DNA of 64,000 bases, taken from contig NC_072798.1 in NCBI RefSeq assembly GCF_028583425.1, positions 12,402,501 through 12,466,500 of the forward strand. Reading direction: 5' to 3'. The stretch is from Eublepharis macularius (taxonomy: Eukaryota > Chordata > Lepidosauria > Squamata > Eublepharidae). A program made the position numbers and the translations under genes. The notes beneath the pieces are model-generated. The model searched no databases and was not told the DNA's origin. It saw nothing but the letters and a program-made list of their open reading frames with translations. Within the stretch, counting starts at the first letter, position 1. The number at the start of each line of letters is the position of its first letter. Below are positions 19,567 to 29,329 of the stretch, in pieces.

Positions 19567-21462
19567 AGGAAAGAGGAAGCTGAGGAAATAAGAGGAGAGA
19601 CAGCCAGGATTCTACGAAAGGCAAAGCTTCCCACCAGCAATATAACACGCAAGGAGAGAAATGCCATCAAGACCCTCAATGCAGATCCAGACATCATCAT
19701 TCTACCAGCTGATAAAGGCAATGCTACAGTGATCATGAAAACGGAGGAATACAAAAAGAAGATTAAGGAACTCCTGGACCCCTCCACCTACAAAAAACTA
19801 AAACGAGATCCCACTTGCAAAATCACCAGGCTAACAAATGCGCTGATCAAGAATTCCTCACTACATCCCGACACGCACAGAAAACTATGCAAGACTGAAG
19901 CACAGCCACCTAGACTATATGGACTCCCCAAAATACATAAAGGTTCAGTCCCACTCCGACCCATTGTGAGTGCCATTGGTTCACCGACATATGAATTAGC
20001 TAGACATCTGGCAGATCTCCTGCAGGACCACATCGGGAAAACCTCGTCTTACATCAAAGATTCAGCAGATTTCATCAACAAAATCAGTTCTCTGAAACTC
20101 AATCCACAAGACATACTTGTCAGTTTTGATGTTGTATCCCTGTTTACCAAGGTTCCAGTAAAAGACACTATTGCACTGATTAATCAGATTTTCCCAGAGG
20201 ATGTAACAGCCTTATTCCATCATTGTCTGACAACCAGTTACTTCCAATGGGACAACGAATTCTATGAACAGATGGATGGGGTGGCCATGGGGAGCCCACT
20301 CAGCCCAGTTATAGCAAACTTCTACATGGAACATTTTGAAAAAACAGCTCTAGAATCAGCACCCCACAAACCCAGTGTATGGTTCCGGTTTGTGGATGAT
20401 ACATTCATCATTTGGAGCCATGGGGAGGAAGAATTGAGGGAGTTTTTGAATCATCTCAACAACATCCACCTGAACATACAATTCACAATGGAGAAAGAAA
20501 GTGAGGGAAAACTCTCATTCCTGGATACCTTGGTCATCCGCAAAGCAAACTTTCAGTTAGGTCACAAGGTCTACAGGAAACCAACTCACACTGATCGTTA
20601 CTTACACAAAAACTCCAATCACCACCCCCGACAGAAAAGAGGCATAATGAAAACATTAGTGGATCGTGCAAGACGGATATGTGAGCCGCGCTTTCTCAAT
20701 GAGGAAATTAATCATCTAAACCACGCACTTCAGGCAAATGGCTACTCCAGAAATGAAATCCGAAGAGCAATCAAACCCAGGATGAATCAAACAACCAAGG
20801 AAAAACAGTCACCTACAGGAAAAGTGTTTTTGCCATATATCAAAGGAATTACTGATCAGATGGGAAAGCTTATGGAAAAGCATAACCTTCAAGCAGTATT
20901 CAGGCCCACCCGAAAAATACAACAGATGCTACGATCAGCAAAAGACAGCAGAGACCCCCTCACCTCTGCAGGAGTATACCGTATACCCTGCAGCTGTGGA
21001 CAAGTTTACATCGGGACCACAAAGCGTAGCATCCAGACAAGAATAAAAGAACATGAAAGACACTGCAGACTTGGACAGCCTGAAAAATCAGCAGTGGCTG
21101 AACATAGCCTAACTCAAACAGGGCACAGTATCTTATTCCAGGACACCAAAATACTGGACAACACTTCCAACTACTTTGTCAGACTGCACAGGGAAGCCAT
21201 TGAAATTCACAAGCATAAGCAAAACTTCAACAGGAAAGAAGAAACCTTAAGAATGAACAGAGCATGGGCTCCAGTTCTGAAAAACACCAGGCCAACAAAA
21301 CACTCCACACCCGACAATAGCCCTGCAGAGAAGATTAGCACATCAAGCACCAATCCATATGCAAAAGAACCTCCTCAGGATACAGTGAAGCCTCCCGCCA
21401 TTAGCATTCCACACCCTGGGAAACTCTTACAGAATGACTCAGCTCAACCCCACCCCTCCTGA
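19558..21462 (+). CDS. Penelope-like reverse transcriptase with GIY-YIG endonuclease (N-terminally truncated)
   Basis: The protein would copy element RNA into DNA at a nick made by its own GIY-YIG nuclease. The frame is open from 19558, just after a TGA inside the inverted pLTR, and contains DIIILPADKGNATVIM (19690-19737), a conserved block ahead of the PLE RT. Numbering from the GTG codon at 19729: LYGLPKIHKG at 63-72; motif A SFDVVSLFTKVP at 132-143 (Asp134); motif B MGSPLSPVIANFY at 187-199; motif C FVDDTF at 221-226 (Asp223, Asp224); GIY-YIG with GVY at 415-417, CSC at 421-423, YIG at 427-429, RIKEH at 438-442 and AVAEH at 455-459. All catalytic RT residues are kept. No in-frame ATG precedes the first RT block; the first ATG is at 19735. 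The natural N-terminus is therefore missing and the copy is probably not autonomous. The last 70 residues are low-complexity, rich in Pro/Ser/Thr. The TGA stop is at 21460-21462. Confidence 0.93.
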   Translation, partial: RFVRKEEAEEIRGETARILRKAKLPTSNITRKERNAIKTLNADPDIIILPADKGNATVIMKTEEYKKKIKELLDPSTYKKLKRDPTCKITRLTNALIKNSSLHPDTHRKLCKTEAQPPRLYGLPKIHKGSVPLRPIVSAIGSPTYELARHLADLLQDHIGKTSSYIKDSADFINKISSLKLNPQDILVSFDVVSLFTKVPVKDTIALINQIFPEDVTALFHHCLTTSYFQWDNEFYEQMDGVAMGSPLSPVIANFYMEHFEKTALESAPHKPSVWFRFVDDTFIIWSHGEEELREFLNHLNNIHLNIQFTMEKESEGKLSFLDTLVIRKANFQLGHKVYRKPTHTDRYLHKNSNHHPRQKRGIMKTLVDRARRICEPRFLNEEINHLNHALQANGYSRNEIRRAIKPRMNQTTKEKQSPTGKVFLPYIKGITDQMGKLMEKHNLQAVFRPTRKIQQMLRSAKDSRDPLTSAGVYRIPCSCGQVYIGTTKRSIQTRIKEHERHCRLGQPEKSAVAEHSLTQTGHSILFQDTKILDNTSNYFVRLHREAIEIHKHKQNFNRKEETLRMNRAWAPVLKNTRPTKHSTPDNSPAEKISTSSTNPYAKEPPQDTVKPPAISIPHPGKLLQNDSAQPHPS

Positions 21463-21489
21463 GTAGATACAAATGACCTACATCTTTTC

Positions 21490-21623
21490 CACACTGTGAC
21501 ACTGAGAGATCTCTGTCTTTTGGTGCTACACCTCTGAAGATGCCAGCCACAGCTGCTGGCGAAACGTCAGGAACTACAATGCCAAGACCACGGCAATACA
21601 GCCCGGAAAACCCCCAACAACCA
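21490..21623 (+). repeat. Sense pLTR at the PLE right end
   Basis: Runs from CACACTGTGACACTGAGAG to CCCCCAACAACCA. It is complementary to the left inverted piece and to the solo copies at 6905 and 16659. It holds the hammerhead-like core and forms the 3' end of the element. Confidence 0.88.
21528..21575 (+). ncRNA. Hammerhead-ribozyme-like core in the pLTR
   Basis: The order of conserved blocks fits a type I hammerhead: CTGAAGA at 21534-21540 (consensus CUGANGA), stem II GCCAGC/GCTGGC at 21542-21547 and 21555-21560 (6 of 6 paired), GAAA at 21561-21564, then C and GTC at 21566-21568. Predicted cleavage falls after 21568. Stem I begins with CCT/AGG on either side. Helix III is only AC/GU with no loop, so a single unit is unlikely to fold alone. 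Hammerheads with minimal helix III, probably acting as dimers, have been reported in PLE terminal repeats. Activity of this copy is inferred, not shown. Confidence 0.75.
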
Positions 21624-21635
21624 TTTATTGGTACA

Positions 21636-21960
21636 CGTTATTTTTCTATATAAAAGCCAGTAGTTTTTGGCTTGGAACATAAAATCAGGTCACTTATTTT
21701 GAATAAAACATATCTGCTGCTGCTCCTCCCTGCCCACCTTTTTTCAAAAGTGTAAATGGTGAGCTGTGATTGGATTTCCAAATTTTTCTATTTTTGTCCC
21801 TAAAAAATCCCCTGGGGGCACTTTCTCCACCATACTGGATTTCCTAATTGAAATTCCTACCTGATATGGATTCTAATTAGAAGGAATGGTCTTATAGGAA
21901 AGGTTAAATTTTCCTTCCCTAATGCTGTGGCCCTAATCCAATTTGGAGACAAGGCTCATT
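21636..21960. other. No recognisable feature
   Basis: Right flank of the PLE. No repeat or exon is recognised. Confidence 0.4.
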
Positions 21961-21964
21961 TTTA

Positions 21965-22198
21965 GAGTCTCTCTACATGAGCCGGGAAGCGTAATTTAAA
22001 AAGACAGATCTGGCAGAGATCACTCTTCAGAGAGTTTGTTAATTTCATCTTTGCCTCCCAGAAGGCTCTGTCAATTTCAACTCCCCTTGGAGGAGGTGAA
22101 GATGAAATTAACAAACCCTCTGTGGAGCAATCTCCACCAGATCTATCTTTTTAAACTATGCTTCCCAGCTAACATTGCGTCTCCCTACACTTGAACAT
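21965..22198. mobile_element. Palindromic MITE, family H (complete copy)
   Basis: The arms are inverted: GTCTCTCTACATGAGCCGGG...TTTAAAAAGACAGATCTGG...TTTGTTAATTTCATCTTTGC and the complement ending TGCGTCTCCCTACACTTGA. The loop lies near 22075-22090. It is non-coding. Confidence 0.75.
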
Positions 22199-22822
22199 CC
22201 CTAAGATATCTCTTGTAGAAACCTTGGTTAATACAGTCATGGATTTCCCATATTTTAAGTCTTCTTCTAACCATTCCTTGATTTGTTAAAAACACTAGGA
22301 AATGTTCTCACCAATAGAGGGAGCCCTTTTACTAAAATCTAAATCACTTCCCCCGACAAGTTCAAGTTATAAAATTCTCTTGGCTCAAAAGTCTAAATGA
22401 CGAGTGGGATTTCAGTTTTGCTGTATGTCTCTGAGTGCAGAGTGAAGTGGGGGTGGAATTTGTTAAATAATACTGCCATAAACTCTCTCGGCATTACAGA
22501 CTTATGAAACGCTCTTCTTTTTTTATGATTTATGATTTATTCCAAATGTAGATGATTCCTTTTAAGATGTGATTTTAATTTCCATATATTTTGATCCTAA
22601 TATAAGTGATCAAATGACTTTGTGTGATTCTGATACTACACGAACTTTCGTGGGTGGTGGTGGGTTGAAGATTACCAAGCCTGTACTAGAACATTTATTT
22701 ATATATTTAGATTTTTTTTAATGCTGCCTTTTCCAGGGAACCTTCCCAAGCATAAAACATAAATAACTGAGGAGTTTAAAAGGAATTTCACAGGTTTTGA
22801 GCTAAAAGCATGCTATAAAAGT
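22199..22822. other. No recognisable feature
   Basis: AT-rich, with no identifiable repeat or gene. An A/T run lies near 22700-22720. Confidence 0.4.
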
Positions 22823-22824
22823 AT

Positions 22825-22985
22825 GTGCTCCCAGTCGGGCACGGCGGGTGGCTGAGGAGGTGCACGTACGTCCTCCCAGCCGTCCCACTCTGTTGTTCCA
22901 TACGCCACCCCGGACTCCTGCCGCGCCTGGCCAGGGGCGTGTGTTGGTGGCGATGGCAGCGTGGGGCTGTTGACAGTGTTAACAG
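22825..22985 (-). repeat. GC-rich fragment inverted relative to the element at 23426
   Basis: About 130 bp (22828-22955: GGCGGGTGGCTGAGGAGGTG, CGTACGTCCTCCCAGCC, CGCCTGGCCAGGGGCGTGT) is the reverse complement of 23655-23782 with scattered differences. The open frame here has no known motif, so I treat it as transposon DNA. Confidence 0.65.
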
Positions 22986-23079
22986 AATTAAAAGCTTAGG
23001 TAAGCAGAAAAGTTTTGGACCGGCATCTAAAAACGTAGTTTTGGTTCCAGGTGAGTTTCAAGGTGCCACCGCTGAAAAA

Positions 23080-24300
23080 GCCCTGTCTCTGGTTGCGAAC
23101 CTCCAGGTGCAGCTGGAGTTGTCCCAGAATTATGGCTGATCTTTAGATTACGGGGTTCTCCTGAGGAAAAATGGCAGCTCTCAGGGGCACTGTAATGATT
23201 TTAAATGTGTGTGTGTGTGTCTTTAAATGCTTGGTGTGGTACAGATGAAGAGTGGGGGTGAAAGAGAGGTATGAGTGAGGGAGATGATTGATTGATAACA
23301 GAGAGAGTGAGCAGAGTAAACTGCTGTTTTTAGTTACTGAGCAGAGAGGGAACATTCAGTCAGGGCAAAGTAGGTGACCTGTGTGGAAGCCTGAGGGGAT
23401 TCGCATCCTAGTTCAGTTGGGCAACCAGGGCCGGCGCGCCCATTGAGGCAGGTCCGGCCCCCGCCTTGAGCACTGAGGCGCTGAAGGGGGCGTCGGAGGG
23501 GGCGCCGGGGGCAGGGGCACACGCTGCGGAGCTGGCAGCAGCAGCGCTGGCGGCTGAGCGGGAGGGATGGGAAGCCGCTTGCGTGCTGCCCCGGCCGCCT
23601 GTTGTGCCTGGCTCGCAGCTGCTGCAGCCTGCCAGCCCTCTCGCCCTGTGCTGCTGTTGCCGCTAACACGCCCCTGGCCAGGCGTGGCAGACGTCCGGGT
23701 CAGTGTGTGGAACAACAGAGCGGGAGGGCTGGGAGGACGTATGTGCACCTCCCCAGCCACCTGCCATGCCCAACTGGGAGTGCAGGCAGCCTCCGCGTGC
23801 CATCCTGGCTGCCTGCTGGCCAATGGGGGCTGGCTTGCTGCATGATGCCATCACACGCAGTGACGTCATCATGCGTCCACTCTCTCCGTGCGCATTGGGG
23901 CAGCCTCAGGCACCAGAAACCCTGGTGCTACCCCTGTGGGCAACCTGTGTGGAAGCATGAGGGGATTCACATTCTAGTTCAATTAGGCAACCTGTGTGGA
24001 AGTCTGAACTTTGTATGTCTGTGAGAGAACACTCATTCTATCTGAAACAGGCAAACTGTGTGTGTGCCTGAGAGAGAAAATTTATGATGATCTGTGTGAC
24101 TGTGCCTATGTAAAGAAACTTTAAGAAATGAGAACTATCTTTGAAACCATCAAGCTTAAATAATAGTGTGAAACCAATATGTTTCTTGTAAAAATAAAAG
24201 GGTTTTTTTTGTTCATCCCAGAGTATAAACATTTATTTTGTTTTGTTATATCCCAGAGTAGCTGTCATTGTTATATCCCATTCCTATCCTCAGGGCCACA
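23080..24300 (+). repeat. Unclassified retroelement-like repeat, family N (copy 1)
   Basis: Contains at least three tandem units of about 45 bp with the theme GGCAACCTGTGTGGAAGCC...GGGGATTCACATTCTAGTTCA (23370-23425, 23937-24030). A longer tail with AAAATAAAAG (a poly(A)-signal-like motif at about 24190) follows, then GTTATATCCCAGAGTAGCTG at 24245. A second copy on the minus strand is at 50197-50548. It looks like an LTR or retroelement 3' end, but no boundaries or domains are clear. The hAT-like element at 23426 is inserted in the tandem units. Confidence 0.5.
23426..23936. mobile_element. GC-rich hAT-type element, family O (copy 1)
   Basis: 511 bp with a perfect 8-bp duplication TGGGCAAC (23418-23425, 23937-23944). 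Ends CAGGGCCGGCGCGCC...CTACCCCTG. It is very GC-rich with many CpG and GCTGCAG runs. Overlapping long frames on both strands reflect base composition, not coding. It would mimic a CpG island. Confidence 0.85.
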
Positions 24301-24590
24301 TAGAACCACGAAGGAGCCTGACGCTTAAGAACGTTACCAAAAGGGAAAATTTAAATAAAATATCTTGGAATAATATATTCCTGGTGGCAGCAAACTACCC
24401 AGAGGGTGTAAGGGAAAGATTAAAAGAAACATCTACCCCAAAGAAAGTAAAGGTCATAACAAGGGTTAATGGCAAAAGGACAGAAAGGGGGGTCATATAA
24501 CAGGCACATTCTATAGCATCGCATCCTTGCCTGCCCCTGGCACTGCCTATTGAATCTCCAGGAGTTCCTAAACCAGAGTTAGCAATTCTA
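24301..24590. other. Unassigned; short open frame
   Basis: A plus-strand frame (24243-24500) ends in a lysine/arginine-rich tail ...RERLKETSTPKKVKVITRV.... It may belong to family N coding sequence, but I recognise no domain. Confidence 0.3.
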
Positions 24591-24593
24591 AAC

Positions 24594-24979
24594 TAGGATT
24601 GCCGGTCCCCCAGTGGGGGCAGGGGATCCCCTGCTCCCAGCCTCCACCCCCTCCATTACTTGCCTAGCCAGTGGGGGGAACTGTGCAGCAATGGGCTTCC
24701 TGGGGCACACTCCTGGCCCGGTGCAATGATATCACTCCCAGGAGTAATGTCACTGTGCAGGCCCCATGAGTGCTCCTGCGCTTTGTACCAGGCTGATTTG
24801 GGCCATAAACGAGCAGATTTTTAAAGAACTGGCCCGTCGCAAAGTGCAGGAGTGTTTCCAGGGCCTGCGTGATGATGTCACTCCCGGAAGTGACATCATC
24901 GCGCAGCGCCTGGAGTTCACATGCAAGCGAGGACATTTGAAAAGTGAGTGCTGGGGGGGAAGGGGACCTGGTAACCCTA
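24594..24979. mobile_element. hAT-type MITE, family D
   Basis: 386 bp from TAGGATTGCCGGTCCCCC to GACCTGGTAACCCTA, with flanks TTCTAAAC/CTCTAAAC (7 of 8). The centre has ACTCCCGGAAGTGACATCAT-type repeats. The termini match family E. Confidence 0.85.
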
Positions 24980-24987
24980 CTCTAAAC

Positions 24988-25828
24988 CCACTTCACCTTT
25001 GATGGTGAGGCCATGAGATCGGGGCTCGTGGGGCAGATCTTAGCAGGCAAATATGGGGGAACAACATCCAAATCACATGAGATGCTGAAGCAGATCCCCC
25101 CTTTTGACAATATGAGAGTCATATTTATATCCCAGTGCTAACAAATTTGAGGACTAAGCATTTATCCTTTGATCATAAACAGAAATAACAAATGCTAATT
25201 TGGGGTATCCACTTTTCATGACATTTCAGAACCAGGTTACAAGATACGTGAAGAGCAAAAAACCTCTGGCTTTAGGCATACAGCATTTGCTTTTGGGATG
25301 CAGAAGGACCCCGGTACCATCATCAGCATCTCCATTTATTTCTTTAAAATAATAAGATTTTTTAAAAAAAATCTTTAAAAAAAACATTGGAGACACTGGG
25401 AATCGAACCTGAGAACTTCTGCATCCCTGAGCCACACACCCTTCCCCAGTCTGCCTACTTACTAACTGGCAATCTTCACAGAACTCAGGACTCCTGCCTG
25501 ATTAAAAACAAGGGGTAACTTCTGTCCAACAACAAAGGGCCTCTCTTCCTCTCACACCCTCTGGCGCATGGAACCACAGAACCCATTGGTGACGCTCACT
25601 TACGTCTGTGGCATTGAAAGCTTTGTTTATCTTCCCCACCCAAATGCCTTAGGAATCTGACAAATACCTGTCCGTCAGAGAAAGAGAAGGAAGGAGAGCA
25701 GAAAAGGAGCTTATTTGCTAAAGTAATGATCCAATGACATGGTAAGTTTTGGTAATGAATCTATGGATAATGAAGAAACCCTCCACCTGTCCCAAATAAA
25801 CACAAGAGAACTCTTTAACAAGCCTCGG
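24988..25828. other. Mostly unassigned; SINE-like fragments near 25290 and 25390
   Basis: Short tRNA-SINE-like pieces (GGGATGCAGAAGGACCCCGG; GGGAATCGAACCTGAGAAC on the minus strand) are present. The rest is unassigned. Confidence 0.4.
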
Positions 25829-25868
25829 AGCCAACCTGGTCTAGTGTTTAGGGTTCAAATCTCCATTT

Positions 25869-26743
25869 TAAAAAAAAAGTTTATTGGAAAAGAAAAAGAC
25901 AATACATAAAAGAAAAAATAATAGAACATATAATAGCACATTTAAGCTAGAAAATATTGCTCCTGTCTCCTTACTCACTTTATACTCAGCAGTTTATATT
26001 CAACATTGTACTCTATATTTTATATTCAACCATTTAAAATATTAATTTTCTAATTAGTCTGCTTCCATGAAAACTATTCTTAGTTTTTCTTAATTACCTG
26101 CTACGTAGTCAAAAAAGAGTTTCTATTTTTCTTGAAATTCTAAGATTGGTCAGTTTTGCACGTGTGTGTGTTATGTGCCATCAAGTCACCTCCGACCTCA
26201 GACGACCCTATGAAAGAAAGACCACCAAAACATCCTATCGTTAACAGACTTGCGCAGATCTTGCAAACCGGAGGACGTGGTTTCTTTTATTGAATCAAGC
26301 CATCTCGTTTAGGTCTTCCTCTTTTCCTGATGCCTTCCACTTTTCCTAGCATTCTTGACTTTTCCAGAGAATCTGGTCTTCTCATAATGTGACCAAAGTA
26401 CAATAGCCTCAGTTTTGTTATTTTAGCTTCTAGGGAGAATTCAGGCTTGGTTTGTCTTTTTGTCTGGAAGTTAATTTAGCCATTGTTGCATATTCACACA
26501 ATTTGTTCATCGACTCAGGCACATCTGGACAAGAATCTACCTTCCATTTCGTTGCACATACTACCCTCGCTGCTGTCACCGTATATTCAAAAAGTTTACT
26601 ATGTATTTTTGTAATATTATTAGGTCAAATATTTAGCAACGTATTTTTAGGATTCAGCACAAAGCAAAACTTTAATATCTGTTGCAGCTCTTCATGAATT
26701 TGTATCCAATATCTTCTTGCCTTCTTACATGTAGGAATGTAAG
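25869..26743 (-). pseudogene. L1 LINE 3' end, interrupted by BovB
   Basis: Flanked by a 12-bp duplication AAATCTCCATTT (25857-25868, 26744-26755). On the minus strand 26460-26743 encodes the C-terminus of L1 ORF2: CKKARRYWIQIHEELQQILK, then a diverged part with an internal stop, then TAARVVCATKWKVDSCPDVP. This fits the L1 pattern C..A..FW..IH...Q.IL and AA..V.A..WK. The AT-rich 3' UTR and terminal A-run (T-run near 25869 on the plus strand) complete the L1 3' end. It is 5' truncated. Confidence 0.82.
26155..26460 (-). repeat. BovB (RTE) LINE 3' end inside L1
   Basis: GTTATGTGCCATCAAGTCAC ... ACGACCCTATGAAAGAAAG ... TTTAGGTCTTCCTCTTTTCC matches the longer BovB copy at 32458-33590. It interrupts the L1. 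Confidence 0.85.
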
Positions 26744-26869
26744 AAATCTCCATTTGTGACCTTGGGCTGGTCGCTCTCTTTCAGCCTAACCTACCTCACA
26801 GGGTGGATGTGAGGATAAAACAAGGATGCAGGTGGGATCTATTGTTAAATGGAGACTCCAAGGATTGAA

Positions 26870-27760
26870 CCGAGCGCCTTCTGCAAGCTTGGCTTGCAAC
26901 GTCCCGACTTTTTGTGATGGACCTCAGCACCCCATAGCAGCTATTTTGTGGTAGCATCTCTGACCACCGGCTCAACAGGACTGGAAACCCTGACTCTAAC
27001 TACTGGGCAAAGTTAAAACAGCTCAGAGCAAAGGAAAACAGTGGCAAAGGAAGGGATGTCAGTCAAAGCAAACAAGGTTTTCTTTAACAGGTACTAAATT
27101 GAGGGATATAAATGCGACAATGAAAGGGCAAAGCAGGACAGGAGTCTGCGAGGCTACGGGCTACAGAAACTGCTTCTGGTATTTTTTTCTCACTTGCAAT
27201 ACTGGATATTTGGGTCACATGAGAAAACTGAGTGGCAGGTGATAAAAGAAACGAAAGGAAGTAGCACGCTGCAAAATGCAAAATGGAATTGACCTCCCTT
27301 GCCCCGATGATGATTCTGTAATAAATGACGCAGGAGAGCAAGAGAAAGAGTTCCAACAACTTCTGCATGCTCTCTGGTTTGGATCCAGCAATGCCCAGGT
27401 GGAAACATAGACATAGCACAGTTCCACTTGCGCAAGATCTTGTGCAACACCTAATACATTCATCTCCTCTTATATTATACTGCCCAGAAATTGGTGGCAC
27501 ACGGCCTTGCGCAACTGGAAATGCAAATGGAGATACAGTAAGTTTGACTTAGTGTAAGCAGCTACTGCAGTCCTTTTCTTGCAGTTCTGCTTGTGCAAGA
27601 GTTCTAGCACAAGTGTTTTGTGTTGGATCTACTACGCCCGTGTCCGGAAACGAACTCACTGAAGACCAAGTGGATGCAAAATTAATGTTACAGATAGTGG
27701 GAGACCAAAGGGAGTATAGAGAAGTCAGCATGACATCACTTCCGGGAAAACCCTGAAGTG
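26870..27760. other. No recognisable feature
   Basis: Overlapping open frames at 27084-27552 have no recognised domain. Nothing else is assignable. Confidence 0.4.
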
Positions 27761-27769
27761 ATGTCATAC

Positions 27770-27988
27770 TAGGGTTGTCAGGTCCAAGTTGGGAAGTTCC
27801 TGGAGATTTTGGGGGTGGAGCCTGGAGAGGGCAGGACTTGGGGAAGGGAGGGACCTCAGTGGGGTATAATGCCATAGAGTTCATCATTCATAGCAGCCAT
27901 TTTCTCCAGGGGAACTGACCTCTGTTGCCTGGAGATCAATTGTAATTCCGGGAGATCTCCAGCTACCACCTGGAGGCTGGCAACCCTA
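27770..27988. mobile_element. hAT-type MITE, family E
   Basis: 219 bp, TAGGGTTGTCAGGTCC to GGCTGGCAACCCTA, flanks TGTCATAC/TGTCACAC (7 of 8). Reverse orientation relative to 48292. Confidence 0.88.
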
Positions 27989-27996
27989 TGTCACAC

Positions 27997-28540
27997 CTAT
28001 CTAGGAATCACTGGAAACTTGATGGTTAAAACCTCATGAGCTTACTCCGTTGCAGATGGAATCATCTGCGAGGGTTGTATGGAGTGATCTCTGATGTTTG
28101 GGTCACACAGGCGTTCACTTCAAATACCTCCAAGCTCTGCTTCAATTGCCACCAGCATGCTGGTGAACGCAAGAGGGAATTGATGTCGAGCAGTCTCTCT
28201 GCCCAAGTCACTGGGCTAGTGTGTAAGCTAATAGAACCAGAAACGCTGAGACTTTGGAGGGTGCCATGTACTCCCGTCAACCCCTTCCGAGGCTTTCCTG
28301 GGCTTATTTCTCATGTTCCAGATCAGGAAATGGTCCCAGCTGCCAGGTTCTAGATGATCGCAGGCCAGCCTTGTGGCCAGAAATGTGAAGAATGTGCTCC
28401 TAAGGGACATGAACAAGGATCTGCGTTTGTGGAGGGAAGAGCAAAGGCAAGCCAAAAGAAAGGGACCACAAGAAGTGATTGTTTATATTTTTTTTTCACA
28501 AAGGGTTAGACAAATTGTGTTCTCAAAGAGATGCAACAGT
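27997..28540. other. No recognisable feature
   Basis: The frames at 28036-28353 and 28373-28603 have no motif I recognise. Confidence 0.4.
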
Positions 28541-28670
28541 AGAGGGACAGGGACTATAGACTTTATTACTAGGCACTGTCTGTTGCTGTATGATGGTACT
28601 TGATAGTTTCTATGTTGTTAATATGTCAGTCTTCCAATTGCTTATGCTCTCTTTCAGCCTTTCTTCAGCT

Positions 28671-29089
28671 CAGGGCCGTATTAACCCATGGTTGGGCCCC
28701 GAGTCTTTCAGGTATTTTGGGCTCCCTCCGGCACTTCAATCTTTCATCCCGCTACAGCTGACAGCCTGACCCTGGTATGGTAGGTACTAGACCACGGTAC
28801 GTAGCCCTATATCCATTTTGAGGATCTCCTGAATAATTCGATTCATATATACTTATAGAGTACGTGTGTATGTTATGTGCCGTCAAGTCGCCTCTGACCT
28901 AGGGCGACCCTATGAATGAGAGTATATATATGGATAAATATATATGTACACATATTGCTAATGCAAAGTGCCTTTAGCCATTGGAGCCCTAGGGCGCAGG
29001 TAACAGTGCCTCAGCAAAAAAAAAACTGACGGGGGGCCTTGGTACCTGTGGGGCCCCTAGGCTTCAGCCTTATGAGTAATACGCCCCTG
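28671..29089. mobile_element. hAT-type element, family M, carrying a BovB scrap
   Basis: 419 bp, CAGGGCCGTATTAACCC to AATACGCCCCTG, flanks CTTCAGCT/CTTCAACT (7 of 8). About 28865-28917 is a BovB 3' tail (GTTATGTGCCGTCAAGTCGC). The single-copy arms give no protein. Confidence 0.8.
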
Positions 29090-29148
29090 CTTCAACTCTG
29101 TATTGGATTTCTGCTGGTCTAAAACCTTTGCATGTATATACCCATCAC

Positions 29149-29329
29149 TAGGGCTTTTTTTCAGGGGGAATGCAGGGGAACGGAGTTCCGGCACCTCTTG
29201 AAAATGGTCACACGGCTGGTGGCCCCGCCCCCTGATCTCCAGACAGAGGGGAGTTTAGATTGCCCTCCGTGCTGCTCCAGCGGCAACCCACTGACTTCCA
29301 CCACCTCTTTTCCCAGAAAAAAAGCCCTG
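29149..29329. mobile_element. hAT-type MITE, family B (copy 4, shortened)
   Basis: 181 bp with a perfect duplication CCCATCAC (29141-29148, 29330-29337). One hairpin arm is mostly deleted. The first base of the usual terminus reads T. Confidence 0.88.

Larger units (their letters stand above)
19466..21623 (+). mobile_element. Penelope-like retroelement (PLE), 5'-truncated, with inverted pLTR
   Basis: 2158 bp bounded by a 12-bp duplication TTTATTGGTACA (19454-19465 and 21624-21635; one or two bases are ambiguous). From left to right: an inverted partial terminal repeat (19466 to about 19566), one long open frame, and a sense-oriented terminal repeat (about 21490-21623). An inverted pLTR piece at the left, a long target duplication and a combined RT/GIY-YIG protein are typical of Penelope-like elements. 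The frame has no stop over 634 codons, and the two pLTRs differ little, so the insertion is probably recent. Confidence 0.93.
25829..26860 (+). repeat. MIR-like SINE split by an L1 insertion
   Basis: The head at 25829-25868 (GCCAACCTGGTCTAGTGTTT then GGGTTCAAATCTCCATTT) continues after the L1 at 26756 with GTGACCTTGGGCTGGTCGC and CTAACCTACCTCACAGGGTG. Confidence 0.75.

Noticed and set aside
22825..23139. 104-codon frame as a possible small protein
   Set aside because: The first half is an inverted piece of the GC-rich element at 23426; the rest has no motif.
23413..24024. Overlapping long frames on both strands at 23.4-24.0 kb as a possible protein gene
   Set aside because: The stretch is a GC-rich transposable element with an exact 8-bp target duplication. 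Frames occur on both strands and have no motif.
27084..27500. 138-codon minus-strand frame
   Set aside because: Three overlapping frames of similar length exist here and none shows a recognised domain.
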